64,000 nucleotides of DNA from an uncultured Bacteroidales bacterium. GTDB lineage: Bacteria; Bacteroidota; Bacteroidia; Bacteroidales; UBA932. The position numbers and the translations under genes were made by a program. A model generated the notes under the pieces. It was given only the letters and a program-made list of their open reading frames with translations. It was not told where the DNA came from and made no database searches. Below are positions 17,057 to 25,198 of this stretch, piece after piece; position 1 is the first letter of the stretch, and every line of letters starts with the position of its first letter. The stretch covers positions 1-64,000 of the forward strand of contig CAKUXR010000002.1 in the NCBI GenBank assembly GCA_934700615.1, in the 5' to 3' direction.

Positions 17057-17134
17057 TTTTTTCAGTTTTTGCCGTCCATTACAGATTCACTCCAGAATTG
17101 TACTATAACTTCGCAATACAAACAAAAGCTTATC

Positions 17135-17587
17135 ATGTTGAAGAAGATTATTTTAGTTGTCATTTCGCTCTTAGCCGCCGGTGCGCTGGGCTATTACCTT
17201 GCGAATCTTGTACGTGACAGGGCCACCAGTCCCGAAGCGTTACCGGAGAAGGTATTGACTTTTATCACGGAGCATTTTCAGAATGAGAAAATTGCTTTCG
17301 CCAAGGAGGACAGGGATTTGTTCAAGGTCACATACGAAATTGTGCTCACTGACGGAACCAAACTGGAATTCCGCCGCAACGGGGACTGGAAGGAGATAAA
17401 AAGGCACAGAATCAGTATTCCGGAAGGGATTGTCCCTCAGGAGGCTGCGGCCAAGGTCAAAGAACTCTATCCCAATGCTGTCATTACCAAGGCCGAGTAT
17501 GACGACAACGATCTGGAATTGGAACTGGACAATGGTCTGGAGCTGAAATTCGGAAAGGAATATGAGCTGATAGGCCTTGAGCACTAG
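17135..17587 (+). CDS. Membrane-anchored PepSY-like protein
   Basis: A 150-residue protein with one N-terminal hydrophobic segment (LKKIILVVISLLAAGALGYYL) and a PepSY-like (BLIP-like, DUF2874-type) domain: DGTKLEFRRNGDWKEIKRH followed by PEGIVPQEAAAKVKELYPNAVI and DNDLELELDNGLELKFG. The domain resembles beta-lactamase-inhibitor-protein folds and is exported. The frame opens at 17069, but the ATG at 17135 starts exactly at the hydrophobic segment. 78 bases after the kinase, same strand. Possible periplasmic effector or sensor accessory of that kinase. Confidence 0.75.
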   Translation: MLKKIILVVISLLAAGALGYYLANLVRDRATSPEALPEKVLTFITEHFQNEKIAFAKEDRDLFKVTYEIVLTDGTKLEFRRNGDWKEIKRHRISIPEGIVPQEAAAKVKELYPNAVITKAEYDDNDLELELDNGLELKFGKEYELIGLEH

Positions 17588-17692
17588 AGGCTGTGACAAT
17601 CACGGGATAACACAGGTTTTGCAAGAAACCTCCAATTTGCGAACCTCCAAATAAGTCCGAATAATTTCAAAACTCAAATAAACTATATTACA

Positions 17693-18559
17693 ATGAAACA
17701 TTTGTTTATTACAGCAATGTGCATCTGCCTGATAGCACTTGCAGGCTGCAATAAAGCCTCGGCAGACAATTATACTGAAAATGCTAAAGCAAAAGCTGAA
17801 CTGGCGGCACGCTACCCTGATGCAGTAAATGTAAACTGGGTGTCAAAGAATGGTTATTCCATCGCCAAGTTCAACAGACTCGCAACTCGCACCCACAAGT
17901 CCGAATATGATTTTTCCGTATGGTTCACCCGCTCCGGAGATTGGTGCATGACTGAGAGTGAGGTCACCTATGATGCGCTTCCTCTGGCAGTGAGGACAGC
18001 ATTTGAGGCAAGCGAGTATGCAGGATGGGAAATCGATGACATTGACAAGATCGAGAGAATCGGCATGGAGACCTTCTATGTCATTGAAGTTGAGACCAAA
18101 GCCGGCAACATTGAAAAGGAGGCTGAACTTTATTATTCGGCTGACGGCGTGCTCATCAAGGTAACCGCAGGCTATGATTCCGACTATGATTATGAAGATT
18201 ATCTTCCTTCTGACATCCAGTCCGCCATCGAGAGTTTCATCAATGCCAGATATCCTGGTGCGGTAATCGTGGATTCAGAATATGATGACGGAGAGATCGA
18301 GGTGGAGATTATCCACAATGGACGTGGCAAGGACGTGTATTTCAGCAGGAACAATGAGTGGCTGCGTACCGAGTGGGATGTCCGCAAGAGCGAACTTCCG
18401 GCTGCCGTCCTGACTCAGGTCAATGCTGCCTATCCGTCCTGGAAAATCGATGATGCCGAGTACATGGAGACTCCTTCCGGCGAGTGGTTCGTAATCGAAC
18501 TGGAGAAGGGTGAGTCTGAGGTGAAAATCAGGATTACTGCCGACGGCGTCATCCTGTAG
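17693..18559 (+). CDS. Lipoprotein with two PepSY-like repeats
   Basis: A 288-residue lipoprotein (LALAGC-type lipobox, Cys19) with two tandem copies of the PepSY-like fold: about 30-150 (AELAARYPDAVNVNW, SVWFTRSGDWCMTESEV, YYSADGVLIKV) and about 165-288 (SAIESFINARYPGAVIVDS, VYFSRNNEWLRTEWDV, RITADGVIL). The mature protein is strongly acidic (DSDYDYEDY, SEYDDGEIEVEI). It is related to the preceding anchored protein and probably belongs to the same regulon as the two-component system. Confidence 0.78.
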   Translation: MKHLFITAMCICLIALAGCNKASADNYTENAKAKAELAARYPDAVNVNWVSKNGYSIAKFNRLATRTHKSEYDFSVWFTRSGDWCMTESEVTYDALPLAVRTAFEASEYAGWEIDDIDKIERIGMETFYVIEVETKAGNIEKEAELYYSADGVLIKVTAGYDSDYDYEDYLPSDIQSAIESFINARYPGAVIVDSEYDDGEIEVEIIHNGRGKDVYFSRNNEWLRTEWDVRKSELPAAVLTQVNAAYPSWKIDDAEYMETPSGEWFVIELEKGESEVKIRITADGVIL

Positions 18560-18590
18560 CGTGGCCAGACAGACGTCAAGTATGGTCGGA

Positions 18591-18644
18591 GTCCGGCGAG
18601 GCTCGAGTGTGGCACATCGTGGTCAGGCGGTGCCGGACGGAGCC
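18591..18644. repeat. Imperfect structured spacer with 7-bp inverted repeat
   Basis: gtccggc (18591-18597) and gccggac (18632-18638) are complementary, with overlapping alternative arms ggctc/gagcc. GC-rich compared with the following 50 bases. Could form an RNA hairpin past the PepSY lipoprotein stop; no T tract. Confidence 0.3.
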
Positions 18645-18691
18645 ACAGCAGGTCATGTAAGTTATTAATAATCAAGTACATTTTTAGCGAG

Positions 18692-18730
18692 GCGTGGAAT
18701 CTCGGCCATTTTTTAGCCGGTGTTCCACGC
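18692..18730. terminator. Hairpin between PepSY operon and repeat region
   Basis: Outer arms gcgtggaa (18692-18699) and ttccacgc (18723-18730) with an inner cggc/gccg stem and an AT-rich loop. It resembles a terminator or attenuator stem, but the T-rich stretch is in the loop instead of downstream. Confidence 0.4.
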
Positions 18731-18855
18731 TCAATCGTATAAACACCTGACAATCAACCAATTTCCAAAACAGATGTGGCACCGTCCCGACGAAACGGGC
18801 AAGCGTCTGCATAGCAGCCATGTCTTGAAAGACGTGTCAATAAGAAATATCAAAG

Positions 18856-19149
18856 ATGAAAACAAAGGTGTCACGAGAGAATCGCTGGCAGTTTCCTCAA
18901 TTCAGGTGGCATTTGGCGACAAAAACCTGACCCTCTTGGCAGGCCGGTATTTCCGGAAGACAGCTATAACTCACTAAAGGACAGACTCTTACGGTTATCT
19001 TCAGAAAAATAAAGGCTGTCAAGACCCCGTTTCAAAGGCACCTCTTGGCAGGGGCTAAGAATCATAACACACAGTGTATCAATAATATAAACACTTGCAT
19101 CACTGTCAAGAGGGTTGATTTGAAGAGCATTTATTATCTTTGCATATGG
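18856..19149 (+). repeat. Direct repeat copy 1 (~295 bp) with terminal promoter
   Basis: Begins atgaaaacaaaggtgtcacg and ends just after tattatctttgca. It matches 20673-20967 in the same orientation with scattered substitutions (by eye roughly 80 percent or more identical). Conserved islands include gaccccgtttcaaaggcacc, two cctcttggca words and one tgtcaagaggg inverted word. On the minus strand both copies contain a short open frame encoding KIINALQINPLD, but it is broken differently in each, so I treat it as non-coding. Confidence 0.85.
19135..19142 (+). promoter_or_regulatory. -7 box at the end of repeat copy 1
   Basis: TATCTTTG, preceded by gttgatttgaag that provides TTG/TTTG at the right distance (about 20 bases) for a -33 element. 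It points at a region with no plus-strand gene, toward the 3' end of the BACON/FISUMP gene, so any transcript would be antisense to that gene. Confidence 0.5.
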
Positions 19150-19233
19150 GAATGCTGGCCAGGAGCGACGCTTACCATCGTCCCGACGAAAAAAATATCC
19201 GGCCACGGAAACAACCCGCGACCGGACTATATT

Positions 19234-20577
19234 TTAATCCAGAACTAGTCTGACAGAATAAGCTTCCCGGTAAGGAGCATAACCCCAGACCGTGAAGAAA
19301 TCTATCTCATCATAAGTATCCTCATCGAAAGTGACACCCAACATGGCATGATTGGCATGATTTGGATATTGGCCAGCGTCCTCTCCGGAATATTTGCTGG
19401 CACTCCACCAATAACCATACTCTGAACGGTCACAGAACTTGCCCTTGAGATCACGAGTCCCAGGATAAAGGGCAATCATACCTGAACGCTTAAGATAAGA
19501 GGAACCTGCCGCGCCAAAAGTCTTCTGGCCACCTACAAACTCATAGTATGTACCCCATTCATCAACAGACGGGACATGACTTCCCTCAGGAGCAAGACCA
19601 CGGGCATCAGTTACCGCATACCAATTGTAGAGAACACCATACTTCTTAATATACTTCAATGCAGTCTCACTGGCATCATTGGCATCAGCATAATCCGAAA
19701 TACAGCATGCACCAGCAGTCGTCGCAGCCCAATCCGCAGCCGAAAGATTGGTTGGAATAGGAGTACCGTCGACGTAGGACTTAGTGGAAAGATTACCTCG
19801 CATCCAATATTGTGTTCCTACCTTAACTAACGGATATTTTGTTCCGGCATTGTCAGACAGCACAAATTGATCAAGTTCAGCATCATTGACGACAGAATAA
19901 GCTGCCGCTTCAGGAAAAATATGATTATCAATGATAAAGAGTTCTTTCAACGCATCCTTGGTCCCCGCGGAATAGGTGTAAGACTCACCATTCCAAACTA
20001 GAGTTCCACCATTATCGGCAACAAATCCGGAAGCATAATCAATTACGCCTCCGTTCACCGGATAAACTACTGTTGCACGAGTCTTGTTCGAATAGTCAGG
20101 CACATACTCATTGCAAATGCGTGCTACCGTCTTGTCTCCAACCTTCACATCATAAACAAGGCTATTAGCCTGGCCTTCAGCGGAATCAGAGTTTGAAAAA
20201 TCTGGAACAGACAAACGGATAGCCTGAGGAGCAGCCGACTGCGTCACAGAGACAGACCTGGAAAGTTCACCCGAAATGACATTGACAATGAAACTACGGG
20301 ACTCGATTGTATTGTTTGGAGAAACTGCAAGTTCCAGAGCGGTCTCTTTTTTCTGGGCCACACACCACTCTGACACAGAAGGATTTGAGAATGAAAAATC
20401 CCACTCTCCCTGATTAGTCATGACATTGACAATGACAGTTTCACCCGCAAAACCGACTTCAAATGATTCCGGAGATACGTTCAATTCAGGATCAGGGTCA
20501 TTTTCTTTGCATGATGACAATGGCAACATCATGCCGGCACACGCAAGTAGCGTGCAGAACTTTTGGAAATTATTCAT
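19234..20577 (-). CDS. BACON plus divergent FISUMP lipoprotein, flanked by direct repeats
   Basis: A 447-residue lipoprotein (lipobox LSSC, Cys23). After the anchor comes a BACON domain (about 30-115; SPESFEVGFAGETVIVNVMTNQGEWDFSFSN, ending VTQSA), a middle beta-rich region of unknown type, and a divergent C-terminal FISUMP domain from about residue 255 (YPLVKVGTQYWMRGNL, YGVLYNWYAVTDARGLAPEGSHVPSVDEW, YGYWWSASKYSG) ending AYSVRLVLD. The usual CPEGW is replaced by APEGS. It is alone on the minus strand between the two ~295-bp direct repeats, so it looks like an inserted or duplicated cargo gene. BACON domains are thought to bind glycans or mucin. Confidence 0.8.
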   Translation of the reverse strand: MNNFQKFCTLLACAGMMLPLSSCKENDPDPELNVSPESFEVGFAGETVIVNVMTNQGEWDFSFSNPSVSEWCVAQKKETALELAVSPNNTIESRSFIVNVISGELSRSVSVTQSAAPQAIRLSVPDFSNSDSAEGQANSLVYDVKVGDKTVARICNEYVPDYSNKTRATVVYPVNGGVIDYASGFVADNGGTLVWNGESYTYSAGTKDALKELFIIDNHIFPEAAAYSVVNDAELDQFVLSDNAGTKYPLVKVGTQYWMRGNLSTKSYVDGTPIPTNLSAADWAATTAGACCISDYADANDASETALKYIKKYGVLYNWYAVTDARGLAPEGSHVPSVDEWGTYYEFVGGQKTFGAAGSSYLKRSGMIALYPGTRDLKGKFCDRSEYGYWWSASKYSGEDAGQYPNHANHAMLGVTFDEDTYDEIDFFTVWGYAPYREAYSVRLVLD

Positions 20578-20672
20578 ATGTTTAAAGGATTAAAGTTAGT
20601 TTCGTAAGATATGTTGGATGGTTGCGTTTATAATAATCAGTGTAACTCCTCTGCAATTTAGATAATTTCACA

Positions 20673-20967
20673 ATGAAAACAAAGGTGTCACGAGAGAATC
20701 GGTGTCAGTTTCTGCGATTCAGGTGACATTTGGCTACAAAAACTCGACCCTCTTGGCAGACTGGTATTTCTGGAAGACAGCCGTAAGTCACTAGATGACA
20801 GGACATTACAGCTGATACTGGAAAAATGGAGGCTGTCAAGACCCCGTTTCAAAGGCACCTCTTGGCAGGAACAGAGGACCATAACACGCAGTGTATCAAT
20901 GATATAACCACTTGCATCAATGTCAAGAGGGTTGATTTGAAGAGCATTTATTATCTTTGCAATATGG
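20673..20967 (+). repeat. Direct repeat copy 2 (~295 bp) upstream of LMW-PTP gene
   Basis: Same orientation as copy 1 at 18856-19149. The shared block ends at tctttgcaatatgg; sequences diverge after it. Homologous recombination between the copies would delete the intervening BACON/FISUMP gene and leave one copy still supplying the promoter for the phosphatase. Confidence 0.85.
20952..20959 (+). promoter_or_regulatory. Promoter of LMW-PTP/polymerase unit, inside the repeat
   Basis: TATCTTTG -7 box with TTG at 20932-20934 (20 bases start to start). Gives a leader of about 90 nt before the phosphatase ATG at 21056. Confidence 0.6.
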
Positions 20968-21055
20968 TAACGTCGGACAGGAGCGGTGTCGCGTGACACT
21001 TTCTTGGGAGTGGCGATAATTCCTGCGACAAGTCGCAATAAATACAATTAACAAC

Positions 21056-21505
21056 ATGCAGAAGATACTTTTCGTATGCCTGGGGAACATATGCAGGAGC
21101 CCGATGGCAGAGTACATAATGAAGAAGATGGTCAATGATGCCGGTCGTGAGGGAGAATTCGAGATTTCGTCGGCGGCAACGTCTGACGAGGTCGTGGGAT
21201 ATGACATATATCCGCCGGCAAAGGATTGCCTGAGGCTGCACGACATACCATTTGAAAAGAGAGGTGCAAGACAGGTTTCGCAGGCGGACTACGATTACTA
21301 TGACCTGATATTCACCATGGACAGGGACAATCAGCAGTGCATGAAACGGATGTTCAGGGATGACAAAGGCAAGATCCGGATGCTGATGTCACTGGCAGGA
21401 AAGGACCAGGCGATACCTGACCCGTGGTACACAGGTGATTTCGAAAGCACTTACAAGGACATCTGCGAGGCACTGGGCCATTTCCTGAAAGAGAAAAGCA
21501 AGTAA
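21056..21505 (+). CDS. Low-molecular-weight protein-tyrosine phosphatase
   Basis: A 149-residue LMW-PTP with the N-terminal P-loop CLGNICRS (nucleophile C8, R14) and general acid D122 in the PDPWYTG segment. The family dephosphorylates phosphotyrosine proteins or small phosphate esters in the cytoplasm. Length is typical. The polymerase gene starts 24 bases after its stop on the same strand. No tyrosine kinase or capsule gene is adjacent, so the substrate is unknown. Confidence 0.93.
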   Translation: MQKILFVCLGNICRSPMAEYIMKKMVNDAGREGEFEISSAATSDEVVGYDIYPPAKDCLRLHDIPFEKRGARQVSQADYDYYDLIFTMDRDNQQCMKRMFRDDKGKIRMLMSLAGKDQAIPDPWYTGDFESTYKDICEALGHFLKEKSK

Positions 21506-21529
21506 CGGCCGGACAAAACGGACTTCTCC

Positions 21530-22729
21530 ATGAAACGCGTCATCTTCCACATTGACGTGAACTCAGCATTTCTCAGCTGGAGCGCCGTCAAGTTATTGAC
21601 AGAAGGCGGGCCTGACATCAGGCTCGTCCCGTCTGCCGTATCGGGAGACCCGTCAGACAGGAGAAGCATAATAACGGCAGCATCCATCCCCGCCAAGAAA
21701 CTTGGAATCAAGACGGCCATCCCCGTCAGCATGGCATTGAGGAAATGCCCGAACCTGGTAATCGTCCACAGCGACTGGGAATGGTACCGGCATTGTTCGA
21801 CCTCTTTCATTGACATTTGCCGCTCGTATTCGCCTGTCCTTCAGCAGTTTTCCATCGACGAATGCTTCATCGACATGACATTCAGGCTCTACCGGAAAGA
21901 CCCTGCGGAAGTGGCGCGGGCGCTGAAAGATGAAATCAAGGAGAAGCTCGGGTTTACTGTCAATGTCGGTGTCGGGTCCAACAAACTGCTGGCCAAGATG
22001 GCCTCGGACTTCGAGAAACCGGACAAGGTACACACGCTTTGGCAAGACGAAGTGCAGGAAAAAATGTGGCCGCTGCCGGCCGGAGACCTGCTCTGGGTAG
22101 GCAAAAAGACCAGGGAAAGGCTGTCAGCATACGGGATTTACACGATCGGCGACATCGCAGGGCTGCCTGAAAATTCATTGGCAAGAATAGTCGGAAAAAA
22201 GTTCGCGGCACAGATGCACGACAACGCCAACGGCATTGACAATGAACCGATTATTACCGAGTTTCAGGAGGCGAAAAGCATCAGCGTGGAGCGCACTTTC
22301 GCAAAGGACATTGTCAATCCGGAAGAATTGGACAGGGAAATGTTCAAGGTTGCATGCACCGTCGCGCACAGGCTGAGACGCCAGGGATTCAGATGCTCAT
22401 GCGTGTCAATGTTCATAAAGTTCACTGACTTCAGCGTGGCCCAGAAACAATGCCAGATATCAGGACCGACTGACGTCACGGCATTGATACTCAATGAAGC
22501 AAGACGAATGCTCGGCGACATGTGGGACGGAACGGCACCCATCAGGCAGGTCGGCATCGGCCTGTCCAAATTCACCAAGGAAGAAACTGAGCAGCTGATG
22601 CTGTTCGAAGACCCGAAACTCAGCTTCTACCGCGAATGGGACAGGAAATATGACGAACAGAAGGCCCGCTCAGAAGACGTCAAATTTCTTGCGTATGAAA
22701 GAAAAAGCCCCGAGAAGACTCAGGGCTGA
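21530..22729 (+). CDS. dinB: Y-family DNA polymerase (DinB/Pol IV-like)
   Basis: A 399-residue translesion polymerase. Catalytic carboxylates: D9 (HIDVNSAFLSW) and D110/E111 in QFSIDECFIDM. Palm/fingers are followed by helix-hairpin-helix motifs (LLWVGKKTRERLSAYGIYTIGDIAGL) and a little-finger domain (about 245-360). HIDVNSAF and SIDECF differ slightly from the usual HxDxDaFf and SIDEaf versions but keep the metal ligands. It performs error-prone synthesis past lesions. No clamp-binding motif was assigned with certainty. Follows the phosphatase gene by 24 bases and converges on a GH3 gene. Confidence 0.9.
   Translation: MKRVIFHIDVNSAFLSWSAVKLLTEGGPDIRLVPSAVSGDPSDRRSIITAASIPAKKLGIKTAIPVSMALRKCPNLVIVHSDWEWYRHCSTSFIDICRSYSPVLQQFSIDECFIDMTFRLYRKDPAEVARALKDEIKEKLGFTVNVGVGSNKLLAKMASDFEKPDKVHTLWQDEVQEKMWPLPAGDLLWVGKKTRERLSAYGIYTIGDIAGLPENSLARIVGKKFAAQMHDNANGIDNEPIITEFQEAKSISVERTFAKDIVNPEELDREMFKVACTVAHRLRRQGFRCSCVSMFIKFTDFSVAQKQCQISGPTDVTALILNEARRMLGDMWDGTAPIRQVGIGLSKFTKEETEQLMLFEDPKLSFYREWDRKYDEQKARSEDVKFLAYERKSPEKTQG
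22701..22727 (-). terminator. GH3 terminator embedded in the 3' end of the polymerase gene
   Basis: agccc (22706-22710) pairs with gggct (22723-22727), with an inner gag/ctc stem across one mismatch; on the minus strand the stem runs into TTTTTC. It lies in the last codons of the convergent polymerase gene, only 9 bases past the GH3 stop. Confidence 0.55.
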
Positions 22730-22735
22730 ACAATT

Positions 22736-24952
22736 CTATTTCACGACTTTGAATCCGCATTTCAGGTCTGCATGGGAATCGTGTCCGGCAAACACCTCGA
22801 AATCTCCGGGTTCCTCTCCCCACGTGTTGTCCGCACGGAAGAACGAACGGCTTTCAGGGGTTATCTCGAATGAGACCACAGTGGACTCCCCTGCCTTCAA
22901 ATTCACTTTTCTGAAGCCCTTGAGTTCACGGACAGGACGGGTACGGCTTCCGACTACATCTTTCAGATAGAGCTGCACCACTTCCTCTCCGTCACGAGAG
23001 CCCACATTGGTAACCTTCACACTGACATTGACATTACCCCCGAGCTTGACTTCCGGAGCCGAAACTTCGAGGTCGGAATAACTGAATTCGGTATAGCTCA
23101 AGCCCTCGCCGAAGGCAAAGAGAGGCTCGTTTGGAGTCTTCAGATAGCGTGAGACGAATTTCTCATCGCTGTCAGGCGACTTGCGCGGACGGCCCGTACT
23201 CTTATAATTGTAATGGATCGGAACCTGTCCGAGACAGAGCGGGAATGTCATGGTAAGACGGCCTGAAGGATTGTAGTCTCCGGAAACGACATCGGCAAGA
23301 GCAGCGCCTCCCATCGAGCCCGGATGCCATGTAACCAAAAGTCCGTCAGCGGCTTCCGTCTCCAGGGCAATCGTCATCGGACGACCTGTGACAAGGAGGA
23401 TGACAACCGGCTTGCCGACAGACTTCACGGCATTGAAAAGGCTCTTCTGTGCAGCAGGAATGTCAATGTCGGTCAATGATGCCGCCTCGCCGCTGCATGA
23501 GTTCGGCAGGCCCAATGTAATCAGGACGACATCAGAATTGCGGGCCGCTGCAACCGCCCTGGAAATGCCGCCGTCGATAGGCTCGAAGAAATCGCAGCCA
23601 CGTTCGCAGACCACATTGCTGAAACGCGCCTTGAGACCTTCGAAGAAACTTACCGCATTTTTCGAGCTGACAAAAGCGCTCCACGTGCCAATCATTTCTC
23701 TGTGTGAATCGGCTGCGGGTCCTATCAATGCTATCCTGGCATTCTCTTTAAGCGGAAGTACGTCATTCTGATTTTTGAGCAGAACCATCGAACTTCTGGC
23801 AACTTCACGGGATGCTTCCATATATTCCGGCAGGCAAGTTTCCTTGTCCCATCTGCCTTCTCCGCCATAGCGGAACGGGTCATCGAACAGACCGAGTTTG
23901 AACTTGATATTCAGGACTTCGCGGCAAAGCTTGTCTATCTGCTTTTCGCTGACACGACCCTCCTTGACAAGTTCTTCCGCGAATTTATAATAGTCCCCGT
24001 CGACCATGTCCATATTCAGACCTGCGTTCAATGCCAGTTCTGCCGCTTCCTTTCCGTCTGCAACAACCCTGTGGTTGGTCATCTCATTGATGGCGTTATA
24101 GTCAGATACCACGAATCCCTTGAATCCCAATTCATTACGCAGGACGTCCGTAAGCAGCCACTTGTTTCCGCTGGAAGGGATTCCCTCAAAATCATTGAAA
24201 GAAGACATTACGCTCAATGCACCGGCTTCGATGGCGGCTTTATATGAAGGAAGGTAACGGTCGCGGAACATCATCTCCGACATGTCCACCGTATTGTAAT
24301 CCCTTCCGGCCTCAGGTCCGCCATAAGCGGCAAAGTGTTTCACGCAAGAAAGTATGGTATTGCCGGCAGAAAGGTCGTCACCCTGATAACCGCGGACCAT
24401 GGCGGCAGACATCTGCCCTGAAAGATACGGATCCTCTCCGGAACCTTCTGAAACACGTCCCCAGCGAGGTTCCGCGGAGACGTCGCACATAGGTGAGAAT
24501 GTCCATGCTATACCGAATGCGGATGCCTCGGCAGCGGAGATTCTTGCCACTGTTTCTGCGGCTTTCGGGTCCCAGGAACATGATATTCCGAGATTCTCAG
24601 GGAAACCTGTCCTTGCCCCATGTATGATGTCATGCCCGAAAAGAATAGGAATTCCCAGACGCGAACTGTCAACGGCAAGTTTCTGTAATTCAATGATATC
24701 TTCAGGCTTCCAGACATTCAGAAGCGAACCGCATTGTCCTTCTTTTATCACACGGTTCACATCCACCGGACTGCCGTCAGGTCCCGTTACGACAGAATTT
24801 GTCGGCACGAACTGGTTCAATTGTCCGATTTTTTCAGCGAGAGTCATCTTGGACATGAGCTCGTCCACCCTTGCATCATTGACATTTTTCTCTTTGCATC
24901 CTGCACACAGCGTCAGCGCCAGCGCAGTTGTCATTATCAGCGACTTTTTCAT
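22736..24952 (-). CDS. bglX: Glycoside hydrolase family 3, BglX-like beta-glycosidase
   Basis: A 738-residue exported lipoprotein (lipobox LCAGC, Cys19). The N-terminal GH3 TIM barrel has the KHFAAYG substrate motif and catalytic nucleophile D284 in GFVVSDYNAI; then the alpha/beta sandwich (MVLLKNQNDVLPL, GRPMTIALE, WHPGSMGGAALADVVSGDYNPSGRL) and a C-terminal fibronectin III-like domain (GEEVVQLYLKD, ELKGFRKV). This is the BglX class, which removes terminal beta-glucosyl (or xylosyl) residues in the periplasm. Divergent from another GH3 gene 25.2-27.4 kb. Exact sugar specificity cannot be read from sequence. Confidence 0.9.
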   Translation of the reverse strand: MKKSLIMTTALALTLCAGCKEKNVNDARVDELMSKMTLAEKIGQLNQFVPTNSVVTGPDGSPVDVNRVIKEGQCGSLLNVWKPEDIIELQKLAVDSSRLGIPILFGHDIIHGARTGFPENLGISCSWDPKAAETVARISAAEASAFGIAWTFSPMCDVSAEPRWGRVSEGSGEDPYLSGQMSAAMVRGYQGDDLSAGNTILSCVKHFAAYGGPEAGRDYNTVDMSEMMFRDRYLPSYKAAIEAGALSVMSSFNDFEGIPSSGNKWLLTDVLRNELGFKGFVVSDYNAINEMTNHRVVADGKEAAELALNAGLNMDMVDGDYYKFAEELVKEGRVSEKQIDKLCREVLNIKFKLGLFDDPFRYGGEGRWDKETCLPEYMEASREVARSSMVLLKNQNDVLPLKENARIALIGPAADSHREMIGTWSAFVSSKNAVSFFEGLKARFSNVVCERGCDFFEPIDGGISRAVAAARNSDVVLITLGLPNSCSGEAASLTDIDIPAAQKSLFNAVKSVGKPVVILLVTGRPMTIALETEAADGLLVTWHPGSMGGAALADVVSGDYNPSGRLTMTFPLCLGQVPIHYNYKSTGRPRKSPDSDEKFVSRYLKTPNEPLFAFGEGLSYTEFSYSDLEVSAPEVKLGGNVNVSVKVTNVGSRDGEEVVQLYLKDVVGSRTRPVRELKGFRKVNLKAGESTVVSFEITPESRSFFRADNTWGEEPGDFEVFAGHDSHADLKCGFKVVK

Positions 24953-24973
24953 ATAGTTGTTTTTTGTATCTTA

Positions 24974-24981
24974 CAAAGTTA
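24974..24981 (-). promoter_or_regulatory. -7 box of the BglX-like gene
   Basis: TAACTTTG on the minus strand, 22 bases before the ATG, with a TTG about 23 bases upstream (25002-25004). Leader would be about 15 nt. Confidence 0.5.
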
Positions 24982-25083
24982 GCAATCTGCGGCGAGCGAT
25001 GCAAGAATCTGCAATCATATCTAAATCATGTTATTCTCCACAAAACTTCTCCTCCATATATTCATATTTCCATCGGTTATGAT

Positions 25084-25091
25084 TAATTTTG
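25084..25091 (+). promoter_or_regulatory. Candidate -7 box of the second GH3 gene
   Basis: TAATTTTG, about 108 bases before the ATG of the plus-strand GH3 gene. No clear -33. Confidence 0.4.
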
Positions 25092-25198
25092 TAGGATGGA
25101 AATGTGCGAATATCTATAACGTCATCGTAAAATAACACAACACGAACGGCTTAACAGAATCTCGAAACGTTTTCGAATCTTATAATAATAACTATAGT

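Noticed and set aside
18964..19206. Small minus-strand proteins encoded in the repeats (KIINALQINPLD)
   Set aside because: The frames are broken at different places in the two copies and have no supported start; they are better read as part of a non-coding repeat.
19234..20577. Diversity-generating retroelement, since FISUMP-like domains can be variable proteins of DGRs
   Set aside because: No reverse transcriptase, no template repeat with adenine-specific mismatches, and the flanking repeats lie outside the coding region.
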